Shown: positions 32,854-42,665 of the stretch, in pieces
Numbering within the stretch: the first letter of the stretch is position 1
Layout of the letters: each line of letters starts with the position of its first letter
Assembly: GCA_965216915.1 (NCBI GenBank)
Contig: CBDCGS010000009.1
Span: 186,001-250,000, forward strand
Reading direction: 5' to 3'
Length of the DNA: 64,000 nt
From: CBDCGS01 sp965216915
GTDB lineage: Bacteria > Pseudomonadota > Alphaproteobacteria > UBA828
Position numbers and translations under genes: made by a program
Notes under the pieces: model-generated
The model's input: only the letters and a program-made list of their open reading frames with translations
The model's database searches: none
What the model was told of the DNA's origin: nothing

Positions 32854-34506
32854 ATGCTGATCGGCGGTGTTCCCGGCCCAAAGCGGATCGGGCTCGGCGA
32901 GACCGGGCGGGCCGCGTTGCTGCGCGGCATCGAGCGCGTGGGCGATGCGGTGGGGGTCACGCTCGGGCCCCGCGGACGGGGCGTCTTGCTGGAGCGCCGC
33001 CATGCGCCACCCTGGATCTCGACCGACGGCTATACGATCGCGCGCCACATCGATCTTTCGGATCGCCTCGAAGACATGGGTGGCCGGCTGATCCGTCATG
33101 TCGGCTCCAAGGTGACGGACGATGCGGGCGATGGCAGCACGACCGCGATGGTTCTCGCCCATGCGATCACCCGCGAGGGCCTCAAGGCGGTCACCGCCGG
33201 CTACAACCCGATGGGCGTCAAGCGCGGCATCGAGGTCGCCATGCGCGCGGTCGTGGCGGAGATCGAAGCGCAGTCTGAGCCGGTTTCCGCGCCAGGCGCG
33301 CTCGAGCGTGCTGCGCGGCTCGCGGCGAATGGGGACGCGGAGGTTGGGCGTGTGCTCGCGGCGGCGCTCGCGCAGGTGGGCGCCGACGGTGTGATCAAGA
33401 TCGAGGACGCGCGCGGCATCGAGACCGAGCTCGAGGTTCATGACGGGATGAGCTTCGATCGCGGCTATATCTCGAACCAGTTTGTCACCGATGCCGACGA
33501 CATGACCGCGACGCTCGAAAACGCCTATGTGCTGATGCACGAGAAGCCCGTGTCGAGCGTCGATGCGATCGTGCCAGCGCTCCGCGCCTTCGCCAAATCG
33601 AAGCATTCTCTCCTGCTGATCGCGGAGGATGTCGTCGGCGAGGCGCTCGCGACGCTGATCCTCAACAAACAGAAAGCCGGTCTGCGTATCGCCGCCGTCA
33701 AGGCGCCGGGCTTTGGGCAGTGGCGCAAGCCCATGCTCGAGGATGTCGCGATCGCGACCGGCGGCCAAATCGTCACCGACGAGCTTGGCAACAAGCTCGA
33801 GAACCTGCGGCCCGAGATGCTGGGGTCGGCCAGGCGGGTCTTTATCACGCGCGAGCGCACGACGCTGATCGAGGGCGCCGGCGATCGCTCGCTGATCGAC
33901 CGGCGCGCGAATGAACTTCGCGACGCCGCAGAGGCCGAGAAATATCTAAGCTTTGACCGCGAACAACTGCGGGAGCGGCTTGCCCGGTTGGTCAGTGGTG
34001 TCGCGACCGTGCGGCTCGGCGGCGCGACCGAGGTCGCCTTGAAAGAACGCAAAGAGCGCGCCAACGACGCCCTCAATGCCATGCGTGCGGCGGCCTCGGG
34101 CGGCGTCGTGCCGGGCGGCGGTGCCACGTTGCTGCGGGCGGCGCGCGCAATCGACCGCCTTGCGCTCGACGACGCGGACGAGCGGGTCGGCGCCCGCGCG
34201 CTCGGCGCCGCGCTTGCCGCACCGGCGCGGCGCATCGTGGCGAACGGCGGTGCCGACGGCGCGTTCGTCGCGGCAAAGATCTTGGCGTCGGATGATCCGG
34301 ACTGGGGTTACGACGTTGAAGCCGGTCGCTTCCGCAACTTGCGCCGTGCCGGGATTCTCGATCCGACGGACATCGTGCGCACTGCTCTCGTCTACGCCGT
34401 GTCGACCGCGGCGCGCGCGGTTACCAGCGAAGCGGTCGTCGCGGGCTTTCGCAACCCGATCGACGAGCCCAGTCAGGTTGACCTCGGACCGGATGCGCCG
34501 GCCTAG
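32854..34506 (+). CDS. Divergent GroEL-type chaperonin (Cpn60), solo
   Basis: 550 aa. It keeps the ATPase features of GroEL: VTLGPRGRGVLLE, DDAGDGSTTAMVLAHAI (the catalytic Asp and the GDGTTT loop) and ASGGVVPGGGATLLRA with the second Asp region before it. The apical domain retains LLLIAEDVVGEALATLILNK. It differs from housekeeping GroEL by an unusual N terminus (MLIGGVPGPKRIGLGE) and by lacking the C-terminal GGM tail. No groES lies beside it, so it is likely a secondary paralogue for particular substrates. The TAG stop at 34504-34506 is the left end of a dispersed repeat. Confidence 0.9.
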   Translation: MLIGGVPGPKRIGLGETGRAALLRGIERVGDAVGVTLGPRGRGVLLERRHAPPWISTDGYTIARHIDLSDRLEDMGGRLIRHVGSKVTDDAGDGSTTAMVLAHAITREGLKAVTAGYNPMGVKRGIEVAMRAVVAEIEAQSEPVSAPGALERAARLAANGDAEVGRVLAAALAQVGADGVIKIEDARGIETELEVHDGMSFDRGYISNQFVTDADDMTATLENAYVLMHEKPVSSVDAIVPALRAFAKSKHSLLLIAEDVVGEALATLILNKQKAGLRIAAVKAPGFGQWRKPMLEDVAIATGGQIVTDELGNKLENLRPEMLGSARRVFITRERTTLIEGAGDRSLIDRRANELRDAAEAEKYLSFDREQLRERLARLVSGVATVRLGGATEVALKERKERANDALNAMRAAASGGVVPGGGATLLRAARAIDRLALDDADERVGARALGAALAAPARRIVANGGADGAFVAAKILASDDPDWGYDVEAGRFRNLRRAGILDPTDIVRTALVYAVSTAARAVTSEAVVAGFRNPIDEPSQVDLGPDAPA

Positions 34507-34608
34507 AGCAAATCCCGAGCAGGTGGGATCACCTGCGACGACGCCTTTGCGTCAATGCCAATGAGAGAGAGCATGTCGCGTGCGCATAGGCGAGCGTGAC
34601 ATGCTCTA
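34504..34608. repeat. Dispersed hairpin repeat (copy B), stop codon to stop codon
   Basis: Starts TAGAGCAAATCCCGAGCAGG and ends GACATGCTCTA, with inverted ends TAGAGCA/TGCTCTA. Internal stems: GCAGGTG-GGAT-CACCTGC, GACGCC-TTT-GCGTC and GAGCATGTCGCG...CGTGACATGCTC. Its first triplet is the stop of groEL, and its last (CTA, minus-strand TAG) is the stop of the convergent hyuA. Confidence 0.9.
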
Positions 34609-36672
34609 GCCGGAACCGTCCAATGTCACCCGATAGTTGCCGTGCGCATCGGTGCGTGCCGCGCTTCCCGGTGGCAGGAAGATTGTCGTATTGGCCTCGT
34701 CGATCAGCGCCGGTGCCGCGATTCTCGCCTCCCGAGCGATGGCGGCGGCGCGATAGACCGGCACCGCGACGACGCCACCTTGGTCCGGTAGGAAAACCTT
34801 CCGCTCACCATGGATCGCAGGCTCGGCGCTGCCCGCTTCCTGCGTGGTGCCGCGCGGCCGAATCCTGTTCGGACCGATCGCGCGAACCTTCCAGGTCGTG
34901 AACTCCACAAGGTCGTTCTCGTTCTTGATCGTGTAGATGCGCTCGTGCATGGCATGGAATGCCTCGGCGAGGCGCGGCACATCGGCGGCGCTCAGCGTGC
35001 CGTCGGCCGCGGTGAAGGGCACCTCGATCTCCCACGACTGATATTGGTAGCGCCCGAGATAGGCGAGCTCGAATCGATGCGCCGCAGGGTCCACGCCGGC
35101 ACGCGCCAGAAACGCCGCACCGCGTGCGCTCAGCGTCGCGATCAGCCTATTCACGCCGTCCACATCGAACTGCGCGGCATCGGTGACCAGCGTCGCCGTC
35201 TCTTCGGAGACGACGTCGGAGATCAACCCGCCGAAAGCGCTGAGGCCCGCTGAATATTTCGGGACCATGTAGCCCTTGATACCCAGCACCTTCGCCATGT
35301 CGCCGATGTGCACGGCGGTTGCCCCGCCGCCCGCGATGAAATAGCTCTCGCGCGGATCGATGCCCTCCTGCACCGTGATGTCCTCGATCGCGGCAATCAT
35401 GTTGTGGTTGACGGTGCTATGGATGGCGGCGGCCGCGGCCAGAAGATCGATGCCGAGCGCAGAGGCGATCCTGCCGACCGCGGTTTCTGCGGCCGCCCTG
35501 TCGAGCGTCATGCGACCCCCGAGAAAATAGTCCGGATCGATGATGCCGAGGACGACATCGGCGTCGGTCACGGTGGGCTCCGTCCCGCCCCGGCCATAGC
35601 AGGCGGGGCCGGGCTGCGCGCCCGCACTCTCGGGCCCCACCCGAAGCAAGCCGCCGACGTCGACCTGCGCGATGGAGCCGCCGCCCGCGCCGACCGAGCG
35701 GACGTCGACCTTGGGAATCCCCAGCATGTCGAAGCGGGTCAGCATCGCCTCGGGCGAGATGATGAGCTGGCCGTTGCGCACGGCCGAGACGTCGAACGAG
35801 GTCCCGCCCATGTCCACCACCACGAGATCGGGCTCGTCGGAAAGGCGTTGTGCGGCAACCGGGGCGAGCGTCGGACCCGACATCACGCTGTAGATTGGCC
35901 GGCGCGCGATCTCGTCGGGCGGCATCATGCCGCCGAGGCAGTTCGCGATCATCAGCTCATTGCGATAGCCCGCCTCCTTGAGCGCTTGCTCGAGCGCCCG
36001 CACATAGGCACCGACCACCGGCTGAAGGGCGGCATCCACCGCGGCCGAAATCGCCCGTCGATACTCCCGCGCGATGGGGTTGAGCTCGTGGCTCAGGGTG
36101 ACCGGCACGTCGGGCCAGGCGGCTTGGATCACCTCGCGCGCCTCGACCTCGTGGCGTCCGCTGACCACCGACCACAGCAGGCAGACCGCGACCGATTCGA
36201 CACCCAATTCGCGGAAATCGGCGACGGCAGCCGTCACGTCGTCCTTCGAGAGCGGCGTGCGCTCAACACCCGACGCGTCGATGCGTCCGCGCACTCCACG
36301 CGTGCGCACCCGCGGCACGAACGGCTCGGGATAGTCGAGGCGCCACTCGAAGGGCGATTTTCGCGGCGCCTCGCGGAGCGTGAGGATGTCGCGGAAGCCG
36401 TCATTGCAGATCAACCCGACCCGCGCATATTTCTCCTCGATCAGCGCGTTCGTGGAGACGGTCGTGCCATGGACGATCCGCTCGACCTGGTCGAGAAACG
36501 TCGCGAGATCGAGACCGTAGCCATTTGCCGCGAGCGCCAGCGCATCCATGAAGCCGCGCTCGAACGCATCGGGCGTGGAGGGGGTCTTGAAGATTCGCAC
36601 CTCTTGCGTGTCGTCGGCGACGACGCAATCGGTGAAGGTACCGCCGATGTCGATGGAGACGCCGTAGCCCAT
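34606..36672 (-). CDS. Hydantoinase/oxoprolinase A-type subunit (HyuA)
   Basis: 688 aa. Starts MGYGVSIDIGGTFTDCVVAD, the phosphate-1 loop of the ASKHA-fold hydantoinase A family, followed by HGTTVSTNALIEEKYARVGL and the central DMGGTSFDVS second phosphate loop. The family uses ATP to open or carboxylate cyclic amides and ketones (N-methylhydantoin, 5-oxoproline, acetophenone). The start is set at 36672, since the frame extending to 37140 runs inside hyuB. HyuB lies 8 bp upstream. The specific substrate cannot be read; nearby amidase, aminotransferase and polyamine uptake genes suggest a nitrogenous compound. Confidence 0.88.
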   Translation of the reverse strand: MGYGVSIDIGGTFTDCVVADDTQEVRIFKTPSTPDAFERGFMDALALAANGYGLDLATFLDQVERIVHGTTVSTNALIEEKYARVGLICNDGFRDILTLREAPRKSPFEWRLDYPEPFVPRVRTRGVRGRIDASGVERTPLSKDDVTAAVADFRELGVESVAVCLLWSVVSGRHEVEAREVIQAAWPDVPVTLSHELNPIAREYRRAISAAVDAALQPVVGAYVRALEQALKEAGYRNELMIANCLGGMMPPDEIARRPIYSVMSGPTLAPVAAQRLSDEPDLVVVDMGGTSFDVSAVRNGQLIISPEAMLTRFDMLGIPKVDVRSVGAGGGSIAQVDVGGLLRVGPESAGAQPGPACYGRGGTEPTVTDADVVLGIIDPDYFLGGRMTLDRAAAETAVGRIASALGIDLLAAAAAIHSTVNHNMIAAIEDITVQEGIDPRESYFIAGGGATAVHIGDMAKVLGIKGYMVPKYSAGLSAFGGLISDVVSEETATLVTDAAQFDVDGVNRLIATLSARGAAFLARAGVDPAAHRFELAYLGRYQYQSWEIEVPFTAADGTLSAADVPRLAEAFHAMHERIYTIKNENDLVEFTTWKVRAIGPNRIRPRGTTQEAGSAEPAIHGERKVFLPDQGGVVAVPVYRAAAIAREARIAAPALIDEANTTIFLPPGSAARTDAHGNYRVTLDGSG

Positions 36673-36680
36673 GGCGCCGG

Positions 36681-38492
36681 CTAGGACGCGCCGGCGCCGC
36701 GGCGCGCCGCCGTGCCCGCCTCGTCGACAACGTACTCGATACCGTTTTCGCCTAGCGTCAGGGCGACGGCGTACACCCTCTCGGCCGCCTCGGGCGAGAG
36801 CCAGCCGCGGTTGACCGAAGCGGCGACGGCCGTCGGGTCGCGGCGCGTCGGGTCGCCATAGCCGCCGCCCGCCGTGGTGACGAACTTGAAGGCCTCGCCG
36901 GGCTGGCACACCTCCTCGTGGAACGAGGGCAGCGTCTCGAGCGTCCCGTCGGCGAGGCGTTTCCAGTTCGTTGAGGGGAGGGCATCGTGGCCGCCGGCGG
37001 CACCACGCGACGCATAGGTGTCGCCGTCGCTGCAATAGACCGCGGTCATCGGCCCCTCGGTCGGCGCATAGACCGCGAGCGTGCCGGGCGCGCCATCCCA
37101 CTGGCCGTGGCCGAGCGTGTCGATCGCGAGCTCCCGGCATTCGAAGATGATGGGGAACATGCTCTCGTCGACCTCGGTCGGGCTCAGGATCTGCATGCCA
37201 CCATCGACCGGTCCGCCATAGGTCACCCAGCCGTCATGGTTTGGCAGGCCGGGGCCGCCGCCGAAGCCGATGAACATCTGGTTGATGTAGGTTCGGTCGT
37301 CGCGCCGCGGGTCCTGGCCCGAGATCACGGCGAGCCCGAGCGCCTGCTGATAGCCGCCCTCGGCCATCCCGTGGGGGTAGCCCATCTGCGCGAAGCAGCA
37401 CGAGACCGCGTTGACCAGCCGGTCGGTGACGTTGGTCGTCGCGACCGATGTGCCGACGGGAAACTTGGGCCGGCCGACGATGCAGTTGTCGCGGATCAGC
37501 ACCTGCACCCGGCGCGCGCTGCCTTCGTTGTGCGGGATGCTGTGATCGATGTTGTAGAAGACGCCCGCGCGCCCCGCGGCGATCGAGCAGGTCTCGCTCA
37601 GATTGAGGCCGCCCGGTATGCAGTCGATGTTGTCGCGGAGGTCCACGGTCACGAACCCGTCGTCCGGGTCGACCGTCACCGTGGCGCGCACCGGGATCCC
37701 ATCATCGGCGACCCCCGGCAGCGGATCATGCCGGTTCTCGTAGCTCCAGGTGCCCGCCGGCAGTTCCTTGATCGCGGCGATCGCGCGGCGCTCGCCATAG
37801 GCCATCCAGGCCTCGACGAAGGCATCGATCGTCGGCCGGCCATATTTCGCGACCAGCTCCTTGATGCGCTTCTCTGCGGTGCGGCAGGCGCCGACCTGGG
37901 CGAGATAGTCGCCGTACCAAAGATCGGGCACGCGCACCTTCATCCGGGCCATGCGGATGATGTCCGTGATCTCGGTGTGGTTGCGCTCCACCCGCACACC
38001 CGGGAAGTGCAGGCCCTCCTCGTAGATGGTCTTGGCGTAGGGCAGATAGGTCGAGGGCACGGGCGCGCCGACATCCGCGTGGTGGGCGCGCGAGACAGTC
38101 CAGAAGAGCGGCGCGCCGTCGAAGAAGACCGGAACGCAGAGCGTGAGGTCAGCGTGATGCGTGACGCCGGTGTAGGGGCAATTGTTGAGGAAGGCGTCGC
38201 CATCCTCGATATCGTCGAAGAATTCGGTGAGCGGACGCGTCGTCAGGTCGATCGCCGCCGCATGGATCGGGATGCACTCTTCGATGCAAACGAGCCTGTG
38301 GTCGTAGGTGAGGATCGCGCAGGACATGTCCCGCGCGATCTTGATGACCCCGGACTTGCTCGCCTTGAGGACGGCGTTGCTCATCTCGCGGAGGATCGCG
38401 TCAAAGCGGCTCGAGAGCACCGCGAGCAGCATCGGGTCGAAGTCGGCGTCCGCGTTTGGCTCGCCCCGCGGCCCTTCTATCTGGGTCGCCAT
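36681..38492 (-). CDS. Hydantoinase/oxoprolinase B-type subunit (HyuB)
   Basis: 603 aa. It shows the family's SSRFDAILREMSNAVLKASKSGVIKIARDMSCAI N-terminal block, FLNNCPYTGVTHHADLTLCVPVF with its histidine pair, and the C-terminal GAAGGHDA...TAGGGGYGDPTRRDP region. The ATG at 38492 has CGGAGG 8 bp upstream and is chosen over 38528, which would overlap the aminotransferase gene. It forms a complex with the HyuA encoded 8 bp downstream. Confidence 0.88.
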   Translation of the reverse strand: MATQIEGPRGEPNADADFDPMLLAVLSSRFDAILREMSNAVLKASKSGVIKIARDMSCAILTYDHRLVCIEECIPIHAAAIDLTTRPLTEFFDDIEDGDAFLNNCPYTGVTHHADLTLCVPVFFDGAPLFWTVSRAHHADVGAPVPSTYLPYAKTIYEEGLHFPGVRVERNHTEITDIIRMARMKVRVPDLWYGDYLAQVGACRTAEKRIKELVAKYGRPTIDAFVEAWMAYGERRAIAAIKELPAGTWSYENRHDPLPGVADDGIPVRATVTVDPDDGFVTVDLRDNIDCIPGGLNLSETCSIAAGRAGVFYNIDHSIPHNEGSARRVQVLIRDNCIVGRPKFPVGTSVATTNVTDRLVNAVSCCFAQMGYPHGMAEGGYQQALGLAVISGQDPRRDDRTYINQMFIGFGGGPGLPNHDGWVTYGGPVDGGMQILSPTEVDESMFPIIFECRELAIDTLGHGQWDGAPGTLAVYAPTEGPMTAVYCSDGDTYASRGAAGGHDALPSTNWKRLADGTLETLPSFHEEVCQPGEAFKFVTTAGGGYGDPTRRDPTAVAASVNRGWLSPEAAERVYAVALTLGENGIEYVVDEAGTAARRGAGAS

Positions 38493-38512
38493 CGCCGCGA
38501 CCTCCGAGCGAA

Positions 38513-39922
38513 CTAGGACGCGCGCCAACTGCCCTCGCGCACCAGCTCGTCCATCACGTCGTTCAGGCTCACTTCGAAGCGCGCGACCGCGAGATCGATC
38601 TCCTCCGGGCTGATCACGAGCGGCGGCGAGAACGCGATCGTGTTGCCATGCGGCAGCGCGCGCACGGCGAGCCCCTCCGCCAAAGCCCGGCGCCAGGTGC
38701 GCGGACCCACCTTGAGCGTGGGATCGAACGGCGTTTTCTTGGCCTTGTCGGCGACCAGCTCGACCCCGAGCATCAGCCCGACCCCGCGAATGTCGCCGAC
38801 CAGGGGATGATCGCCGAGCCGCGCGCGGATGGCGGCTTGCAGGTGCCGACCCACGGTTTTCGCGTTCTCGACCAAGCCGTCCCGCTCCATGAGGTCGAGG
38901 TTGGCAAGACCGGCCGCCGCGGCGACCGGATGCGCGGTGTAGGTGAAACCGTGGCCGAAGGGGCCGATCTCTGGCGAGGCATCGAGGATGGTCTGCCAGA
39001 TCTTGTCGCTGATCATGCTTCCCGACATCGGCACGTAGCCGCTGGTGAGGCCCTTGGCGATGGTCATGATGTCTGGCTCGAAGCCGTAATGGAGCGAGCC
39101 GAACCAGCTACCAAGCCGGCCGAAGCCACAGATCACCTCGTCCGCGATCAACAGCACATCGTGCTTGTCGAGGACCTTCTTGATTTCCTCGAAATAACCT
39201 TCGGGCGGGGTCAACACGCCGCCCGTGCCCATCACGGGTTCGGCGATGAAGCCTCCGACCGTGTCGGGCCCTTCGCGCTCGATCATCGCGTCGAGCGCTT
39301 CGGCGAGCGTGCGCGAATAGTCGCGCTCGCTCATGCCGGGCTCCATGCCGCGATAGACGTCGGGCATCTCGGTGTGCAGCACCTCGCGGATCGGCAGGTT
39401 GAAGGCCTTGTGCACCATGGGCAACCCGGTGAGGCTGCCGGCCCCGATCGTGACGCCGTGATAGCCCTTCTCGCGCGAGATGATCTTGAGCTTGTCCGGC
39501 TTGCCGCGGAGCGCGTTGTAGTACCAGACCAGCTTGACGTTGGTGTCGTTGGCGTCCGAGCCGGAGTTGCCGAAGAACACCTTGCTCATGCTCTCCGGCG
39601 CCAGGCCGATCAGGCGGTCGGCGAGGCGGATCGAGGGCTCGTTGCCCATCGAGGTGAAGGAGTGCGCGAACGCGAGCGCTTTCGCCTGCTCGTAGATCGC
39701 GTCCGCGACCTCCGTGCGTCCGTAGCCGATATTGACGCACCAGAGCCCGGCCGCAGCATCGAGGTAGCTCTTGCCGTCGACATCCTCGATCCACACACCC
39801 TCGCCACGCGTCATCACGCGCGGACCGGTTTCCATATGCTCGGCGATCGGCGTGAACGGGTGAAGAAAGCTGCGGCGGTCGAGATCCGCCAGCGAGAGAT
39901 TGTGAGTGGTGTCGATCTGCAT
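38513..39922 (-). CDS. Class III aminotransferase (omega-amino acid/polyamine type)
   Basis: 469-aa PLP enzyme. The cofactor region is FFGNSGSDANDTNVKLVWYY; DEVICGFGRLGSWFGS carries the Asp that contacts the pyridine nitrogen; the Schiff-base Lys is in PDIMTIAKGLTSGYVPMSG. The pattern matches beta-alanine:pyruvate or putrescine/diamine:pyruvate transaminases. The ATG at 39922 has GGGAG 8 bp upstream; the longer frame to 40252 is not family-like. It leads the minus-strand unit with hyuB and hyuA and is divergent from a polyamine-type ABC transporter. Confidence 0.9.
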   Translation of the reverse strand: MQIDTTHNLSLADLDRRSFLHPFTPIAEHMETGPRVMTRGEGVWIEDVDGKSYLDAAAGLWCVNIGYGRTEVADAIYEQAKALAFAHSFTSMGNEPSIRLADRLIGLAPESMSKVFFGNSGSDANDTNVKLVWYYNALRGKPDKLKIISREKGYHGVTIGAGSLTGLPMVHKAFNLPIREVLHTEMPDVYRGMEPGMSERDYSRTLAEALDAMIEREGPDTVGGFIAEPVMGTGGVLTPPEGYFEEIKKVLDKHDVLLIADEVICGFGRLGSWFGSLHYGFEPDIMTIAKGLTSGYVPMSGSMISDKIWQTILDASPEIGPFGHGFTYTAHPVAAAAGLANLDLMERDGLVENAKTVGRHLQAAIRARLGDHPLVGDIRGVGLMLGVELVADKAKKTPFDPTLKVGPRTWRRALAEGLAVRALPHGNTIAFSPPLVISPEEIDLAVARFEVSLNDVMDELVREGSWRAS

Positions 39923-40225
39923 CGTGCAACTCCCAACGTGGCCGGCGGACTCGGATCGAACCGTTCGGCTGCGCGCGCCGCAGCTTGCGGCCGGTTCGTT
40001 TCGCAGCCTATTATCCAGGCATCGCGCGGTGGGGAAACCAAAAATGCCCGATCGACCGTGATCGGTGTGCCGGAAGACGACCGATAACCGCGCAAGTGCG
40101 CCACAAAGCGGCGCCGGGGAGAGCACGTGGAGGTTGCGAGCGTCCGTGGGCTTGGTCGAGGCGGCAACGCCGACCCCGTGGAATCGGGGCGGGCGGGAGC
40201 GCCCCAAAATGAACCAGCGCGCACG
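39923..40225. promoter_or_regulatory. Divergent promoter region, aminotransferase / ABC transporter
   Basis: 303 bp without a supported gene. On the plus strand TTGCGG (39985-39990) and TATTAT (40009-40014) are 18 bp apart, a weak candidate sigma-70 promoter for the transporter genes. An alternative GTG start for the ATPase at 40127 (with GGGGAGAG before it) would place part of this region within that gene. Confidence 0.4.
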
Positions 40226-41296
40226 ATGCTCCAAGTCGAGGCCGTCACGCATCGCTTCGGCGATGTCGTCGCGGTCGATGATGTGACCCTGGCGGCGCGA
40301 CAGGGCGAGTTTCTCACGATCCTCGGCGAGAGCGGTTCAGGCAAGACCACGCTGTTGCGCATCATCTCCGGGCTCGAGACCCCGACCAGCGTCGGCGCCA
40401 TCTGCATCGATGGCGAGGATGTGACGAAAACCGACGCGTCCGATCGCAACTGCACAACGGTCTTCCAGCACTATGCGCTCTTTCCACACTTATCGGTCGG
40501 CGAGAATGTCGAGTACGGCCTCAAGGTGCGCCACGTGCCGAAGGCCGAGCGGCGGCAGCGCGCGCTTGAAGCGCTCGCGCTGGTGCGCCTGGAAGACAAA
40601 TACAAACGCCGCGTGCACCAGCTGAGCGGCGGCGAGCGCCAGCGCATTGCGCTTGCGCGCGCCTTGGTCACGCGGCCGGCGATCCTGCTGCTGGACGAGC
40701 CGCTCGGCGCTCTCGATGAGAAGCTCCGGCTGGACATGCAGGTCGAGCTCCTGGAACTCCACAACAAGCTTGGGCTGACCTTCATCTACATCACGCACAG
40801 CCAGGAAGAAGCGCTCACGATGAGCGATCGAGTGATCCTGATGCGGCGTGGACAAATCGTGCAGGAGGGACCACCGCGCGATCTCTTCGACAGCCCGCGC
40901 AGCCGTTTCGTCGCCGACTTCATGGGTGTCGAGAATCTGCTCGATGGCGTGATCGAAAGCGCGGATGGCGCGGCGGCGACTGCGCGGATCGGCGATTTTC
41001 GCGTCGCTGGGCGCTGGTGCGGTGCAGACCCGGCGATCGCCAACGCCCCGGTCTGCGTCGGCGTTCGCGCCGAGCGTATTCGGCTTTGCGGACCCGGCGA
41101 AGCGCCCACCGGCGAACCCAACCAGGCGCCCTGCCGGCCGGGCACGACGATCTACAAGGGTAAATATCTCGACCAGACGGTTGAGGCGGATTTTGGCGCC
41201 GTGAAGGCCCGGGTTTGGGATAGCGGTCTCGATACGTCCCGCATCGCGCAACTATGGTGGCGGATGGAAGATTGCGTCGTTATGCCGCGTGAATAG
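40226..41296 (+). CDS. ABC transporter ATPase, PotA-like (spermidine/putrescine type)
   Basis: 356 aa. Walker A GESGSGKTT, Q-loop FQHYALFPHLSVG, signature LSGGERQRIALARAL, Walker B ILLLDEPLGALDEKLR and the switch His in ITHSQEEALTMS, followed by a TOBE-type C-terminal domain. I use the ATG at 40226 because MLQVEAVTHRFGDVVAVDDV is the normal family start; the GTG at 40127 is possible but adds 33 unmatched residues. It is first of a four-gene transporter operon. Confidence 0.88.
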   Translation: MLQVEAVTHRFGDVVAVDDVTLAARQGEFLTILGESGSGKTTLLRIISGLETPTSVGAICIDGEDVTKTDASDRNCTTVFQHYALFPHLSVGENVEYGLKVRHVPKAERRQRALEALALVRLEDKYKRRVHQLSGGERQRIALARALVTRPAILLLDEPLGALDEKLRLDMQVELLELHNKLGLTFIYITHSQEEALTMSDRVILMRRGQIVQEGPPRDLFDSPRSRFVADFMGVENLLDGVIESADGAAATARIGDFRVAGRWCGADPAIANAPVCVGVRAERIRLCGPGEAPTGEPNQAPCRPGTTIYKGKYLDQTVEADFGAVKARVWDSGLDTSRIAQLWWRMEDCVVMPRE

Positions 41297-41351
41297 CGGC
41301 GCAACGCGGCGGTTTTCGCCGCACAACTGCAACGAGGAGAAGGAGGCGCAC

Positions 41352-42548
41352 ATGAAGGAAGAGAGACAGTTGGGAACGACGCGCCGCGATGTGTTGAAAG
41401 GCGCGGCAGCCGGCGCAGCGGTGGTCGCCGCGGCGGGCGGATCCCTCGCAGGATCGCGTCCGGCCGAGGCCGCTTCGAACGTGGTCAAGGGCTACGGCGT
41501 CACGACGTCGCAGCTCAAAGACTGGAGCATCATGGAGCGGGCCATCGGCATCAAGATGGAGTTCACGGGCACCAACGCCGACATCGGGACGTATATGCGC
41601 GACGTCATCGCGAACGATCTCGGCGAGACCCATGACATCTTCATCTTCGATGGCGGCACCGAGGATGTGCTCGGCCCCGACGGCTACTACTCCGAGGTGA
41701 TCGAGGATCATCCGGAGCTGGCGCTGTGGGAACGGACCTCCGACGACTGGAAGCGCACGGATCTCTTGCAGGACAATGACGGCAAGCAATTCGGCGTTCC
41801 CGTGATCGGCAACGCGGATAGCTTCGGCTACTTCCCGGACGCGATCGGTGCCGACCCGAACGGCCGCGACGAGATCAGCTGGTCGAAGATGTATGAGGAC
41901 GAGGAGACCAAGGGCCGCGTCTCGATGGATCGCAGCTGGCTGCTGTCGAGCCCGGAGGTGGCGCTGTACCTCAAGCATCACGGCCGCGCACAGATCGACG
42001 ATGTCGCGAACATGACGAGTGAGGAGGCTCGGGTCGTCGCGGATTTCGCCGCAGAGCGAAAACGCGCGGGCCAGTTCCGCACGCTCCACGCCGCCTTCGA
42101 AGAGCAGGTGCAGCTTCTCAGCAACCGAGAGATCGACCTGATCAATTGCTGGGAGCCAGCGACCAAGGAGGCCAACAACATCCTCGGCCCGAACACGGTG
42201 ATCTACGCGTTCACGCTCGAGGGATACTACAAATGGGGCCACGGCGCCTACGTCCACACCAAGGCGCTCGAGCGCGACAATGTCGACAATATCTACAAGG
42301 TCCTGAACTACTACATGACGGGCGAGTATCGCGCCTATCAGGCCATCCAGCGCGGCTACGCGGGTCCCAACATGGATCTCGGTGTCCAATTTGCCGAGGA
42401 AAATGGCTGGCCGAAGGAGCAGGTCGAAGAGCTGAAGTGGACCGAGGTCAAGGTCAACAAGAAGTTCGAGAAGCCTTTCTTCGGCAAACCGGCCGCGCCA
42501 AACGCGGATGTCATGGAAGAGGAGTGGCAGCGCTTCTTGAACGCGTGA
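41352..42548 (+). CDS. ABC transporter substrate-binding protein (PotD/PotF-like), Tat signal
   Basis: 398 aa. Twin-arginine signal TTRRDVLKGAAAGAAVVAAA, with cleavage near PAEAAS. The mature protein is an extracellular solute-binding protein: SWSKMYEDEETKGRVSMDRS and INCWEPATKEANNI fit the polyamine/opine class. GGAGG lies 6 bp before the ATG at 41352. A terminator-like stem follows, consistent with the binding protein being made in excess over the permeases. Confidence 0.87.
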   Translation: MKEERQLGTTRRDVLKGAAAGAAVVAAAGGSLAGSRPAEAASNVVKGYGVTTSQLKDWSIMERAIGIKMEFTGTNADIGTYMRDVIANDLGETHDIFIFDGGTEDVLGPDGYYSEVIEDHPELALWERTSDDWKRTDLLQDNDGKQFGVPVIGNADSFGYFPDAIGADPNGRDEISWSKMYEDEETKGRVSMDRSWLLSSPEVALYLKHHGRAQIDDVANMTSEEARVVADFAAERKRAGQFRTLHAAFEEQVQLLSNREIDLINCWEPATKEANNILGPNTVIYAFTLEGYYKWGHGAYVHTKALERDNVDNIYKVLNYYMTGEYRAYQAIQRGYAGPNMDLGVQFAEENGWPKEQVEELKWTEVKVNKKFEKPFFGKPAAPNADVMEEEWQRFLNA

Positions 42549-42573
42549 CCCGTCCCCTCCAATCGTAGTTGTT

Positions 42574-42632
42574 GGCCCCGGTGTGGCGGGTCGGTCGCGT
42601 CACCGCGCCCGGCACATCGGGGCCTTTTGTTT
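42574..42632 (+). terminator. Terminator-like stem after the binding-protein gene
   Basis: GGCCCCG (42574-42580) pairs with CGGGGCC (42618-42624), followed by TTTTGTTT. The loop is long (~37 nt) and GC-rich, so this may be a leaky attenuator inside the operon rather than a full stop. Confidence 0.55.
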
Positions 42633-42665
42633 GTCCGTTAGCGTCTTGAGCCAAAGCGTGCTTCG

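Noticed and set aside
35308..38516. Long plus-strand frames (458 and 509 codons) antisense to hyuA/hyuB
   Set aside because: Typical high-GC antisense open frames; hyuA and hyuB carry clear family motifs on the other strand.
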